Source: an uncultured Lachnospiraceae bacterium
GTDB taxonomy: Bacteria > Bacillota > Clostridia > Lachnospirales > Lachnospiraceae
DNA: 7,554 nucleotides
Reading direction: 5' to 3'
Assembly: GCA_945834545.1 (NCBI GenBank)
Contig: CAMAHO010000116.1
Coordinates: forward strand, 1-7,554
A model generated the notes under the pieces. That model had not been told where the DNA came from. It ran no database searches and saw only the letters and a program-made list of their open reading frames with translations. This document shows, one piece after another, positions 1 to 7,091 of the stretch (position 1 is its first letter; each line of letters begins with the position of its first letter). The position numbers and the translations under genes are program-made.

Positions 1-1518
1 AATATTTACAAGGCACTGGAAGAAGCGGAGTATGTTCAAGGGCGCAGCTTTGACATGATTAAAGAGCAGCTTGACAGGAATGGTATTGCAGCTGCGAATA
101 TCCTTTTGGATCAGACAGAATATTATTATTGTCTTACAACGCTGAATAACTATGATATGGTATTGATGCTTCTGATTCCTGCAGACTCTGTGGCAATCAG
201 TACCATGAATATGATGAATTCCACTGTTCGGACGCTGACGATTTTCATATCCGTTATTGTATTTCTGATACTATTGGCAATATTCAGTTTAGTTAAAGTG
301 CAACGCAGCAGCCAGATGGTGAAGCTGGAGCAGGAGACGAATAAGGAGTTGAATCAACTGCGTATGGTGGCTGAGTCTGCCAATGCGGCAAAAAGCACCT
401 TCTTAAATAATATGTCTCACGACATTCGCACACCAATGAATGCCATTATTGGCTTTACCAATATCGCCATGAAGCACAATCCGCCTCCGGAAATAAAAAG
501 CTGTCTGAATAAAATCAGTGATAGCTCCGAGCATTTGCTTGCTCTTATCAATGATGTACTGGACATCAGCCTTATTGAAAGCGGTAAGATTAAATACATA
601 CCCACACCTGTAGATATCGTGGAGGTTACAGATTCTGTGCTTACCATAATGTACGGTTATCTGGCCAACCGCAATCTCAATTTTAGAACAGAGCTTGAGG
701 AGTTCAAATCCCGGTATGTGCTGACGGATGCAGTACGCGTTAGAGAGATACTGGTAAACATTCTCGGAAATGCAGTAAAGTTTACGAATGACGGGGGCAC
801 AGTCACCTACGCGGTTAGTTACTCGGAGAGGGCGCAGGAGAACTTTATTCTCGTACGATATCGAATCACAGATACCGGTATTGGTATGTCGGAAGAATTT
901 GTTGAGCATATCTTTGATGAGTTTTCCCAGGAGGATCAAGGTGCCCGTACACAGTATAAGGGAACCGGTCTGGGTATGGCTATTACAAAGAAATATGTTG
1001 ACCTCATGGGCGGAACTATTTCAGTGGAGAGCAAAAAGGGCGTTGGAACAACCTTTACCGTTGAGCTTCCTATGGAGATTACAGATACCAGCAAAGTGAG
1101 GAAAACGGATTATGCCGCTGGTAAAGTAGATGTAGACGGGCTCAGGGTTCTTTTGGTTGAAGACAATGAGTTAAATGCGGAAATCGCCATGGTGCAGCTG
1201 GAGGAATTAGGAATGCAAATTACCAGGGCCTGTGACGGGGAAGAGGCGGTCACTCTGTTCGCCAATCATCCTCCGGGTACATTTGATATCATTCTTATGG
1301 ATGTCATGATGCCTAAGATGAATGGGTACGAAGCCACCAACAGCATCCGTAATTTGGAGAACCGTCCTGACGGCGAAACCATCCCTATCATAGCAATGAC
1401 TGCAAATGCCTTTGCGGAGGATGTGCAGGCGTCCCTGGATGCCGGGATGAACGGACATTTGTCTAAGCCCATTGTAATAGACGAAGTGGTAAAGACCATC
1501 CTTCGCAATATACAATAA
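1..1518 (+). CDS. Hybrid sensor histidine kinase with C-terminal receiver domain (5' end outside window)
   Basis: Inner-membrane sensor kinase that autophosphorylates on histidine and passes the phosphate to its own receiver domain. The frame is open to base 1, so the true start lies upstream; the ATG at 55 is internal. Counting codons from base 1: about 75 residues of the end of an extracytoplasmic sensor region, one membrane helix (about 79-98), and a short coiled linker. The HisKA H-box follows, reading MSHDIRTPMNAIIGF with phospho-acceptor His140. The HATPase_c domain has N-box Asn253 and Asn257, G1 box DTGIGM (291-296), FDEFSQ, and G2 box GTGLGM (321-326). The receiver domain (about 382-505) has the acidic pair in VEDN, phospho-acceptor Asp434 in LMDVMMP, and Lys489 in SKP. 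No Hpt domain is present, so a full His-Asp-His-Asp relay would need a separate Hpt protein. The signal sensed cannot be told from this fragment; the sensor part could be of the Cache type. The family call is very secure. Confidence 0.96.
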   Translation, partial: NIYKALEEAEYVQGRSFDMIKEQLDRNGIAAANILLDQTEYYYCLTTLNNYDMVLMLLIPADSVAISTMNMMNSTVRTLTIFISVIVFLILLAIFSLVKVQRSSQMVKLEQETNKELNQLRMVAESANAAKSTFLNNMSHDIRTPMNAIIGFTNIAMKHNPPPEIKSCLNKISDSSEHLLALINDVLDISLIESGKIKYIPTPVDIVEVTDSVLTIMYGYLANRNLNFRTELEEFKSRYVLTDAVRVREILVNILGNAVKFTNDGGTVTYAVSYSERAQENFILVRYRITDTGIGMSEEFVEHIFDEFSQEDQGARTQYKGTGLGMAITKKYVDLMGGTISVESKKGVGTTFTVELPMEITDTSKVRKTDYAAGKVDVDGLRVLLVEDNELNAEIAMVQLEELGMQITRACDGEEAVTLFANHPPGTFDIILMDVMMPKMNGYEATNSIRNLENRPDGETIPIIAMTANAFAEDVQASLDAGMNGHLSKPIVIDEVVKTILRNIQ

Positions 1519-1618
1519 TTGATAACTCCCGGCGGAGGTTATATCAGGATGTTGGATCGTACAAAGGGGAAGCATAAAAGCCTGTCCTAGATGATAAACA
1601 AGTATTCTGTATCACCCC
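1519..1618 (+). other. Gene-free stretch after the kinase; possible vestigial start
   Basis: Directly after the kinase stop there is a Shine-Dalgarno-like GGCGGAGG about ten bases before an ATG at 1549. The frame opened there stops after 13 codons (1549-1590). The good ribosome site in front of such a short frame is compatible with the start of a gene whose body was lost or degraded, matching the decayed coding sequence that seems to follow. I see no clear terminator hairpin with a T-run after the kinase. No function can be assigned. Confidence 0.25.
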
Positions 1619-1880
1619 AGGTCGGAGGATGACTGCTTTAGCATTATAGATAGAAGGATAAAATCAAAAAGCATTAGCTAGGAAACCTCTATGATGAAAC
1701 CCATATGGAAGAAAATTACCAATGCTGACGGTAAGCGGTGAGACAGGCTATCTTGACCTAAAGGAACTTATAGCAGTGCTCAGTACTGTGTTGTAAAGCG
1801 AGTCGGAAGACGGGAAATTTTGTAACTTATGGTAGAGACTTAGTGAAAACTATGGTATACTTACTTGGCAAAATTTATGT
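1619..1880 (+). pseudogene. Probable decayed coding sequence, family not recognised
   Basis: No long frame is open here, but pieces read like protein when frames are joined. From 1622 one frame gives SEDDCFSIIDRRIKSKS, then a stop at 1679. From 1681 another gives LYDETHMEENY and stops at 1726. From 1719 the third gives PMLTVSGETGYLDLKELIAV and continues as a helix-like stretch, stops at 1794, reads SESEDGKFCNLW, stops at 1833, then RLSENYGILTW. Restoring one base near 1719-1721 would join HMEENY to PMLTV smoothly, as expected after a single-base deletion. The third frame is the same as that of the downstream glycosidase and has no further stop before it. I do not know the family. This could be chance: the peptides are short and no homology search was possible. 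It could also be a structured non-coding RNA, but I found no recognisable RNA motif. Confidence 0.35.
1853..1861 (+). promoter_or_regulatory. Candidate extended -10 promoter element for the GH5 gene
   Basis: The bases TGGTATACT form a TGn-extended -10 box (TATACT at 1856-1861) 35 bases before the GH5 start codon. Its -35 region (about 1833-1838) is poor, which is tolerated when the TG extension is present. Transcription would begin near 1868, leaving a short leader that includes the AGGAG ribosome site at 1883-1887. The call rests on motif match and position only. Confidence 0.4.
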
Positions 1881-1895
1881 ATAGGAGTTTACGAG

Positions 1896-2933
1896 ATGAG
1901 AATTTTTGAACATTTTCAAAAGGGAGTCAATTTAGGAGGTTGGATATCCCAATTTGCTAAGTATGACAAGGAGCATTTTGATACCTTCATTACCAAGAAA
2001 GATATTGAATATATTGCAAGTCTTGGTTTTGACCATGTCAGAGTGCCTGTGGATTACAATGTCTTGGAGGATGAGGCCGGAGAGCCCATTGAGAGCGGTT
2101 TTCAGTATCTGAGAAACTGCTGTGAATGGTGTAAGGAGTATCACCTTCATATGCTGATTGATCTGCACGAGTGCTACGGCTATTCCTTTGACCCGTTAAA
2201 GAAGGATATGGACAGACGGGCGTTTTTCTACGATGATGCCCTTCAGGCAAGATTCTTTAAGCTGTGGACAAGAATCGCTGAGGCGTTCAAAGACGATCAG
2301 GATGTGGTGGCCTTTGAACCCTTAAATGAAGTGGTTCTTCAGGAAGTATCTGATGCCTGGAACGGCATTGTGAAGAAGTACATCCAGGTAATTCGTTCCA
2401 TTTGCCCTGATGTCTACATCGTAATCGGCGGTGTCATGTACAACCATGTATCCAATGTAAAGCTTTTGGACCCGCCGGCAGATGACAAGATTGTCTACAA
2501 TTTCCATTGCTACGAGCCGTTTCTGTTCACCCATCAGGGAGCTTACTGGGTGGACTATATGCCCTCCGATTTTCGGATTCAATATCCTCTTCCTATTGAG
2601 GAGTACCGCAGAATCAGCAAGGAGGCTATTGATGTATCCGACGGCGTTATCTTCCTGGATGAAGTAAAGGAATTAGGGCCTGAGTTCTTTGAAATTATTT
2701 TTAAGGATGCCATTGATGCAGCCGCAAAATATGATGTACCTTTGTACTGCGGTGAATACGGAGCCATTGACCTTTCGGATAATCCATCCAAAATCAACTG
2801 GTTGAGAGATATTCACACAGCATTTAAGAAGCACGGTATCGGACGAGCTCTTTGGAATTATAAAGAGAAGGATTTCGGCTTTGTAGATGAAAGCTTCGCA
2901 GAAGTGAAGGATGACTTTATTGCAGTGTTATAA
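1896..2933 (+). CDS. Cytoplasmic glycoside hydrolase family 5 (endoglucanase/beta-glucanase-like)
   Basis: A 345-residue retaining glycosidase of clan GH-A with a (beta/alpha)8 barrel, cutting beta-linked glucans, mannans or short glucosides. Family landmarks appear in order: KGVNLGGW near the N-terminus (residues 9-16), RVPVDY (49-54), the DLHE strand (89-92), the acid/base Glu145 in FEPLNE, substrate-site His204 and Tyr206 in NFHCYEP, the nucleophile Glu287 in CGEYGA, and a late platform Trp320 in ALWNYKEKDFG. Both catalytic glutamates are present, so the enzyme should be active. There is no signal peptide, membrane segment or carbohydrate-binding module: the protein starts almost at the catalytic core, as cytoplasmic GH5 members do, so it probably acts on imported oligosaccharides or glycosides. 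The start at 1896 has AGGAG eight bases upstream. A strong hairpin terminator follows the gene, before the PTS permease. Exact subfamily and substrate cannot be read from the sequence. Confidence 0.94.
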   Translation: MRIFEHFQKGVNLGGWISQFAKYDKEHFDTFITKKDIEYIASLGFDHVRVPVDYNVLEDEAGEPIESGFQYLRNCCEWCKEYHLHMLIDLHECYGYSFDPLKKDMDRRAFFYDDALQARFFKLWTRIAEAFKDDQDVVAFEPLNEVVLQEVSDAWNGIVKKYIQVIRSICPDVYIVIGGVMYNHVSNVKLLDPPADDKIVYNFHCYEPFLFTHQGAYWVDYMPSDFRIQYPLPIEEYRRISKEAIDVSDGVIFLDEVKELGPEFFEIIFKDAIDAAAKYDVPLYCGEYGAIDLSDNPSKINWLRDIHTAFKKHGIGRALWNYKEKDFGFVDESFAEVKDDFIAVL

Positions 2934-2975
2934 TAATTTCGAATTGCAAATATGAATATGAAAGCTTATATGGGG

Positions 2976-3005
2976 AAGCTGCAAACGATTAGTTTGCAGC
3001 TTTTT
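2976..3005 (+). terminator. Rho-independent terminator after the GH5 gene
   Basis: A perfect 11-base-pair stem (AAGCTGCAAAC at 2976-2986 with GTTTGCAGCTT at 2992-3002) encloses the five-base loop GATTA. The T-tract TTTTT overlaps the base of the stem (3001-3005). It lies 43 bases past the GH5 stop and 88 bases before the PTS start, so it should end GH5 transcription. I checked whether it could be a LicT/GlcT-type antiterminator target for the PTS gene, but saw no overlapping alternative stem. Confidence 0.88.
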
Positions 3006-3023
3006 GTATGAAGCAGGTCCTTC

Positions 3024-3051
3024 CTGGCAACAATGAAGTAGTACTTATTAT
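3024..3051 (+). promoter_or_regulatory. Candidate promoter for the PTS permease gene
   Basis: After the terminator, CTGGCA (3024-3029) and TATTAT (3046-3051) are separated by 16 bases and could be the -35 and -10 boxes (four and five matches to the vegetative consensus). This would give a leader of about 35 bases containing the AGGAGG at 3077-3082. I found no convincing catabolite-response element. The preceding terminator implies that some promoter is needed here, but the exact boxes are tentative. Confidence 0.35.
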
Positions 3052-3093
3052 TACAACCATATTGGTATTGTGGCATAGGAGGAACAAAATCAT

Positions 3094-5301
3094 ATGAAGG
3101 ATAAAATCTTTGCTGTTTTGCAGCGTATCGGCCGAAGCTTTATGCTGCCTATCGCAATTCTCCCGGTGGCTGGACTTTTGCTGGGAGTCGGCAGCTCCTT
3201 TACTAATGGGACCATGATTGCAGCCTATGGTTTGGAAGGGCTTTTGGGAGAGGGAACTGTACTTCACGGGTTTCTAATCATCCTGAATCGGGTAGGAGCT
3301 ACCGTGTTTGATAATCTACCTTTGCTCTTTGCAGTAGGAGTGGCCATCGGTATGGCGAAGAAGGAAAAGGAGGTGGCGGCTTTGTCAGCTGTCATTGCCT
3401 ATTTTGTCATGAATACAGCCACCAGCGCTATGCTGATAAACAGTGGAGAAATTCTGGAAAACGGGGAGATTGCGACTGATGTACTGGAGGGAACCATTAC
3501 CTCTTCCTGTGGTATTTTGACTCTACAGCTGGGGGTGTTCGGCGGCATTATCGTGGGTCTTGGGGTAGCAGCGTTGCATAATCGGTTTTACAAAATCGTA
3601 TTTCCCAATGCCTTGTCCTTCTTTGGCGGAACCAGGTTTATCCCCATCATTTCAACCATTGTGTATCTCTTTGTGGGGATATTTTTGTATTTTGTTTGGC
3701 CTGTGGTGCAAAACGGTATTTATGCACTGGGCAGCCTGGTTACCGGAAGCGGGTATCTTGGAACCTTACTGTTTGGCCTTATCAAAAGAGCCCTCATTCC
3801 CTTTGGTCTGCACCATGTTTTCTATATGCCCTTCTGGCAGACGGCGGTGGGTGGAACGGCACAGGTAGCCGGGCAGCTCGTTCAGGGTGGACAGAATATT
3901 TTCTTTGCCCAGCTGGCAGATGCCGGGAATATTGCACATTTCAGCGCGGATGCGACCAGGTATTTTTCCGGGGAATTTATCTTCATGATGTTCGGACTTC
4001 CCGGAGCGGCACTTGCTATGTACCACTGTGCAAAGCCCGAGAAAAAGAAAGCGGCCGGGGGTTTGTTGCTTTCCGCTTCCTTGGCATGTATGCTGACGGG
4101 TATCACGGAGCCTTTGGAGTTTTCCTTCCTCTTTGTGGCCCCTGCCTTGTTTGTGGTTCAGGTGATTCTGGCAGGCTCCGCTTATATGATAGCCCATATG
4201 CTAAATATTGCAGTGGGACTTACCTTCTCAGGTGGCCTGCTGGATTTCCTGTTATTTGGTGTTTTGCAGGGGAATGAGAGGACCAGTTGGGTCAGAGTCT
4301 TGCCCGTGGGTGTGCTGTACTTCTTCCTGTATTATGTTTTGTTTCGTTTTCTCATACGGAAATTTGATTTTAAGACACCGGGAAGGGAAGAGGGCGAAGA
4401 GGAGACAAAGCTGTTTACCAGAGCGGACGTGAATGCCCGAAGAGAACAGGAGAGATTACCAAAGGGGGAGGCTGTCGGGAAGGAGAATGCCCTGCAGAGC
4501 CAAAAGGATTCCGTCAGTGAAGCCATCGTGAAGGGGCTTGGAGGCAAGGAGAATATTAGTGATGTGGATTGCTGTGCTACCAGGCTTCGCTGTAGTGTCC
4601 ACGATTCTAAGCTGGTAAATGACGCGGTATTAAAGGCCACCGGTGCCTCCGGGGTGATTCGCAAAGGAAATGGGGTGCAGGTGATTTACGGACCCAATGT
4701 TACAGTCATTAAGTCCAATCTGGAGGACTATCTGGAGCAGGCGGACACGGCATGTCCCAGCCAGATAGAAACGCAGCCTAGTGGAGCATCTGAGGAGAAG
4801 ATGGCAGATCAGCCAAAGGCTAAATATGCGGATCAGAAAACCAGGATTACTCTATCCAGCCCCATAACAGGCATTGCGGCAAGGCTTTCTTCTGCACCGG
4901 ATGAAGCCTTTGCGCAGGGCATGATGGGGCAAGGTGCTATTGTTACTCCAACGGATCCCATTGTGCGGGCACCGGAGGACGGAGAGGTGAGCTTTGTCTT
5001 TGACACCAAGCATGCTCTAGGCTTTGTTACGGATACAGGGCTTGAGCTTTTAATTCACATAGGAATCGACACGGTGAAATTAAACGGACAGGGCTTCGAG
5101 GTATTTGTGGAGAATGGACAGAAGGTGAAAAAGGGGGAACCCTTACTTCGCCTGGACCTAAAGTTTCTGGCAGAGCATGCCCCCTCCCTTGCCTCCCCTG
5201 TGGTGTGTACAGAGCTTTCCGAAGGGCAGGAGGTCAGCCTGCTTAGGGAAGGAGAGATTAGGGCCGGAGAGGGGCTATTGGTGGTTATTAAAAATCTATA
5301 A
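3094..5301 (+). CDS. ptsG: PTS glucose-family permease, fused EIICBA
   Basis: A complete 735-residue membrane permease that imports a hexose-type sugar and phosphorylates it with phosphate from HPr. Domain order is C-B-A. EIIC (about 1-425) is polytopic, with family landmarks RFIPII (181-186), LIPFGLHHVFYMPFW (234-248), FMMFGLPGAALAMY, and GITEPLEF with Glu339. The C-to-B boundary carries the family hallmark FKTPGRE (426-432), then a charged linker. EIIB (about 473-550) has its phospho-Cys494 in DCCATRLR. EIIA of the Crr type (about 585-735) has His640 in TKHALG and the active His655 in LLIHIGIDTV, fifteen residues apart as in Crr. All active residues are intact. AGGAGG lies eleven bases before the ATG. 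The protein belongs to the glucose/GlcNAc/maltose family. The LHHVFYMPFW segment is nearer to PtsG-like proteins than to NagE, so ptsG is a family-level label; GlcNAc or an alpha-glucoside remains possible. Confidence 0.93.
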   Translation: MKDKIFAVLQRIGRSFMLPIAILPVAGLLLGVGSSFTNGTMIAAYGLEGLLGEGTVLHGFLIILNRVGATVFDNLPLLFAVGVAIGMAKKEKEVAALSAVIAYFVMNTATSAMLINSGEILENGEIATDVLEGTITSSCGILTLQLGVFGGIIVGLGVAALHNRFYKIVFPNALSFFGGTRFIPIISTIVYLFVGIFLYFVWPVVQNGIYALGSLVTGSGYLGTLLFGLIKRALIPFGLHHVFYMPFWQTAVGGTAQVAGQLVQGGQNIFFAQLADAGNIAHFSADATRYFSGEFIFMMFGLPGAALAMYHCAKPEKKKAAGGLLLSASLACMLTGITEPLEFSFLFVAPALFVVQVILAGSAYMIAHMLNIAVGLTFSGGLLDFLLFGVLQGNERTSWVRVLPVGVLYFFLYYVLFRFLIRKFDFKTPGREEGEEETKLFTRADVNARREQERLPKGEAVGKENALQSQKDSVSEAIVKGLGGKENISDVDCCATRLRCSVHDSKLVNDAVLKATGASGVIRKGNGVQVIYGPNVTVIKSNLEDYLEQADTACPSQIETQPSGASEEKMADQPKAKYADQKTRITLSSPITGIAARLSSAPDEAFAQGMMGQGAIVTPTDPIVRAPEDGEVSFVFDTKHALGFVTDTGLELLIHIGIDTVKLNGQGFEVFVENGQKVKKGEPLLRLDLKFLAEHAPSLASPVVCTELSEGQEVSLLREGEIRAGEGLLVVIKNL

Positions 5302-5306
5302 ACTTC

Positions 5307-5326
5307 ACCAATCAACTGGTTTTTTT
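5307..5326 (+). terminator. Weak hairpin with T-run after the PTS gene
   Basis: A four-base stem (ACCA at 5307-5310 with TGGT at 5317-5320) with a six-base loop is followed by a run of Ts to 5326. The T-run is good but the stem is very short, so termination would be partial at best and read-through into plsY is possible. No strong separate promoter for plsY is visible in the 75-base gap; TAGAAT at 5340-5345 resembles a -10 box but lacks a partner. Confidence 0.3.
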
Positions 5327-5376
5327 GGAATGGAAAGAGTAGAATAGAAAAAACTTATGAGAAAACGGAGGAATGT

Positions 5377-5991
5377 ATGGGGACTGCAGGATATGTTCTG
5401 TGGGGCTATTTGTCCGGAAGTATTTTATATGCCAGGCTTTTTTCCAAGCTCTTTGGCAAGGAGAATATGGTGGAACAGAGTAAGGATAAGAATCCGGGTA
5501 CGGCAAATGCCTTTTTATATGGTGGTTTCTGGTGTGGTATTTTGACCTTGATTTGCGATTTGTTAAAGGGATTTTTACCGGTTTTTTTCTTTATGAAACA
5601 AATAGGGATTGATTCCATAGGTAGTCTGAGCCTGGCTCTTTGCTTGGCGGCTCCGGTGATAGGCCATGCCTTTCCTGTCTTTTATAGATTCAGAGGAGGA
5701 AAGGGTATTGCCGTGACCTTTGGCTGTCTGCTTGGCTTATATCCCCTTTGGAGCCCCTTTGCAATTCTTGTGGAATTTTTCCTATTCTTTTCCTGTGTGG
5801 TACGGATTTCTCCACATTATTACAGAACCCTGCTGGGTTATGTCTGCACTTTGTGTTGCATGGCATTTCGATTGGAGCAGTCTATGGTCACGCTTGGCTT
5901 TGCCATCATCACCGGTGTACTATGTATCAGGATGTTTCTGAGTGAAGAAGAAAAAGAAAGATTGAAGGTGAATTTGCTATGGATGCATTGA
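5377..5991 (+). CDS. plsY: Glycerol-3-phosphate acyltransferase PlsY (divergent)
   Basis: Integral membrane enzyme that transfers an acyl group from acyl-phosphate to glycerol-3-phosphate, making lysophosphatidic acid, the first step of phospholipid synthesis in most Gram-positive bacteria. The 204 residues match the usual PlsY length of about 200. Visible landmarks: GYLSGSI in the first helix (10-16), KNPGTANAF (38-46) where the family has the phosphate-binding NxGATN loop, DLLKG (61-65) in the next helix, and GHAFPVFYRFRGGKG (97-110 region), which matches the conserved GHxFPxFxxFxGGKGVA motif. Several strongly hydrophobic segments follow, and a charged tail ends the protein. The start at 5377 has GGAGG five bases upstream; another ATG at 5373 is in a different frame. 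The last 13 bases overlap the glycosyltransferase gene, so the two are translationally coupled. The loop reads NPGTAN instead of NxGATN, so this may be a paralogue with altered substrate preference rather than the housekeeping copy. Confidence 0.9.
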   Translation: MGTAGYVLWGYLSGSILYARLFSKLFGKENMVEQSKDKNPGTANAFLYGGFWCGILTLICDLLKGFLPVFFFMKQIGIDSIGSLSLALCLAAPVIGHAFPVFYRFRGGKGIAVTFGCLLGLYPLWSPFAILVEFFLFFSCVVRISPHYYRTLLGYVCTLCCMAFRLEQSMVTLGFAIITGVLCIRMFLSEEEKERLKVNLLWMH

Positions 5992-7091
5992 TTCTCTCCT
6001 GTGGAACCGGCGGAGGACACGATTCTGCCGGAAAAGCAATCTTGGAGGAGCTTAAGAAAAGAGGGCATCATGCGACGATGCTTAATCCATACAGTCTAGT
6101 AAGCCCGAAATTGGCTCAAAAAATAAATAAGACCTACATTTCTATGGTACAGCATGAGCCGAAGGTTTTCGGCGCCTGCTACAAGCTTGGCAATTTGTAC
6201 AGGAGGCTGCCTTTTCGTTCACCGGTGTATTTTGCCAATCATCAGATGAATCAGGTGATGCAGGAATACTTGGAGAATCATCCTTACGATATTGTGATTA
6301 TGCCCCATTTGTTTCCGGCGGAGATTCTTACCAATATGAAGCTGCATGGCTTTTCAGTTCCTAAGACCATGTTTGTGGCCACAGATTATGTGTGCATTCC
6401 TTTTACAGAGGAAACCCTATGCGACGCCTATGTCATTCCTGCGGAAGACTTGACTCAGGAATTTGTCAACAAGGGGATTCCCAGAGAAAAGATTTACCCT
6501 CTGGGTATACCCGTCGGAAGTTCTTTTTCCGAAACCGAAACCAAGGAGCAGGCAAGAAGGAAGCTTGGTCTGGAGGAGGACAAGAAGTATATCTTGGTAG
6601 CCGGTGGTAGTATGGGTGGTGGCAAGATAGAAAAGGTGATTCATAGGTTGTCAAAACAGTTCGAAAAAAGAGAAGAAATTGAGCTGATTGTTATTTGTGG
6701 GAGCAATCAGAAACTGTATGACAGGCTGATGAAACATTCCTCGCAAGGCATGATGGTAATAGAATATACAGAACAAATGGCAGACTATATGAGAGCCTGC
6801 GATTTATTTATAACCAAACCCGGAGGTCTGTCTTCTACAGAGGCTGCCGCCTGTCCTATTCCTATTTTATATACAGCGGTGATTCCCGGCTGCGAAAGCT
6901 GTAATGCGGAGTATTTTTCGGAACACGGGATGGGAGTATTAGGAAAATCCCCTAAGGAGCTTTTCACAAAAGTGGAAGAATTGTTAGAGAACGATGAAGT
7001 TAGAAGAACGATGATATTGTGTCAGAGGAACACCATACATAAAGAGGCTGCGACTGATATTTGTAAGCTGGCAGAGCAGATGGTGCATTAG
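5979..7091 (+). CDS. MGDG-synthase/UgtP-like diacylglycerol glycosyltransferase (GT28)
   Basis: A 370-residue GT-B glycosyltransferase that probably moves a sugar from a UDP-sugar onto diacylglycerol at the inner membrane face, forming glycolipids. The N-terminal half is an MGDG_synth domain, beginning with ILSCGTGGGHDSAGKA (5-20), the glycine-rich acceptor-side loop of MurG and UgtP relatives; YDIVIMPHLFPAEIL (103-117) and VATDY (133-137) follow. The C-terminal half is a GT28 nucleotide-sugar domain with AGGSMGGG (208-215) and TKPGGLSSTEA (279-289), the donor-binding loop. There is no signal peptide or membrane helix, as expected for a peripheral enzyme. The start at 5979 has GAAGGTGA upstream and lies inside plsY. 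The stop TAG (7089-7091) and the preceding codons lie inside the left arm of the long inverted repeat. Similar enzymes are ugtP/ypfP (glucolipid synthesis, lipoteichoic acid anchor). Whether it adds glucose or galactose, once or repeatedly, cannot be told. Confidence 0.92.
   Translation: MDALILSCGTGGGHDSAGKAILEELKKRGHHATMLNPYSLVSPKLAQKINKTYISMVQHEPKVFGACYKLGNLYRRLPFRSPVYFANHQMNQVMQEYLENHPYDIVIMPHLFPAEILTNMKLHGFSVPKTMFVATDYVCIPFTEETLCDAYVIPAEDLTQEFVNKGIPREKIYPLGIPVGSSFSETETKEQARRKLGLEEDKKYILVAGGSMGGGKIEKVIHRLSKQFEKREEIELIVICGSNQKLYDRLMKHSSQGMMVIEYTEQMADYMRACDLFITKPGGLSSTEAAACPIPILYTAVIPGCESCNAEYFSEHGMGVLGKSPKELFTKVEELLENDEVRRTMILCQRNTIHKEAATDICKLAEQMVH

Noticed and set aside
403..939. Antisense open frame of 178 codons within the kinase gene
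   Set aside because: It lies opposite a well-conserved HisKA/HATPase coding sequence, has no recognisable domain or ribosome site, and is a shadow of the real frame.
1768..1792. Small hairpin around CAGTGCTCAGTACTG as a terminator or operator
   Set aside because: The stem is only about five pairs with a wobble, there is no T-run, and it lies inside the presumed decayed coding frame.
1519..1895. Group II intron or other structured RNA fragment
   Set aside because: The purine-rich sequence and the phrase GAAACCTCTA look faintly intron-like, but I found no domain V hairpin, no 5' GUGYG boundary and no reverse transcriptase. Protein-like peptides in shifted frames explain it at least as well.
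2957..2975. Catabolite-response element (cre) near ATGAAAGCTTATA
   Set aside because: Only one half of the cre palindrome matches, and it sits upstream of the GH5 terminator, not in the PTS promoter region.
3063..3071. TGGTATTGT as an extended -10 box for the PTS gene
   Set aside because: A start from here would begin at or within the AGGAGG ribosome site, leaving no usable leader; the boxes at 3024-3051 fit better.
3696..4277. Alternative + strand frame of 193 codons inside the PTS gene
   Set aside because: It overlaps the EIIC membrane domain in another frame, and its composition is not that of any known protein; the EIICBA frame is unbroken with all family motifs.
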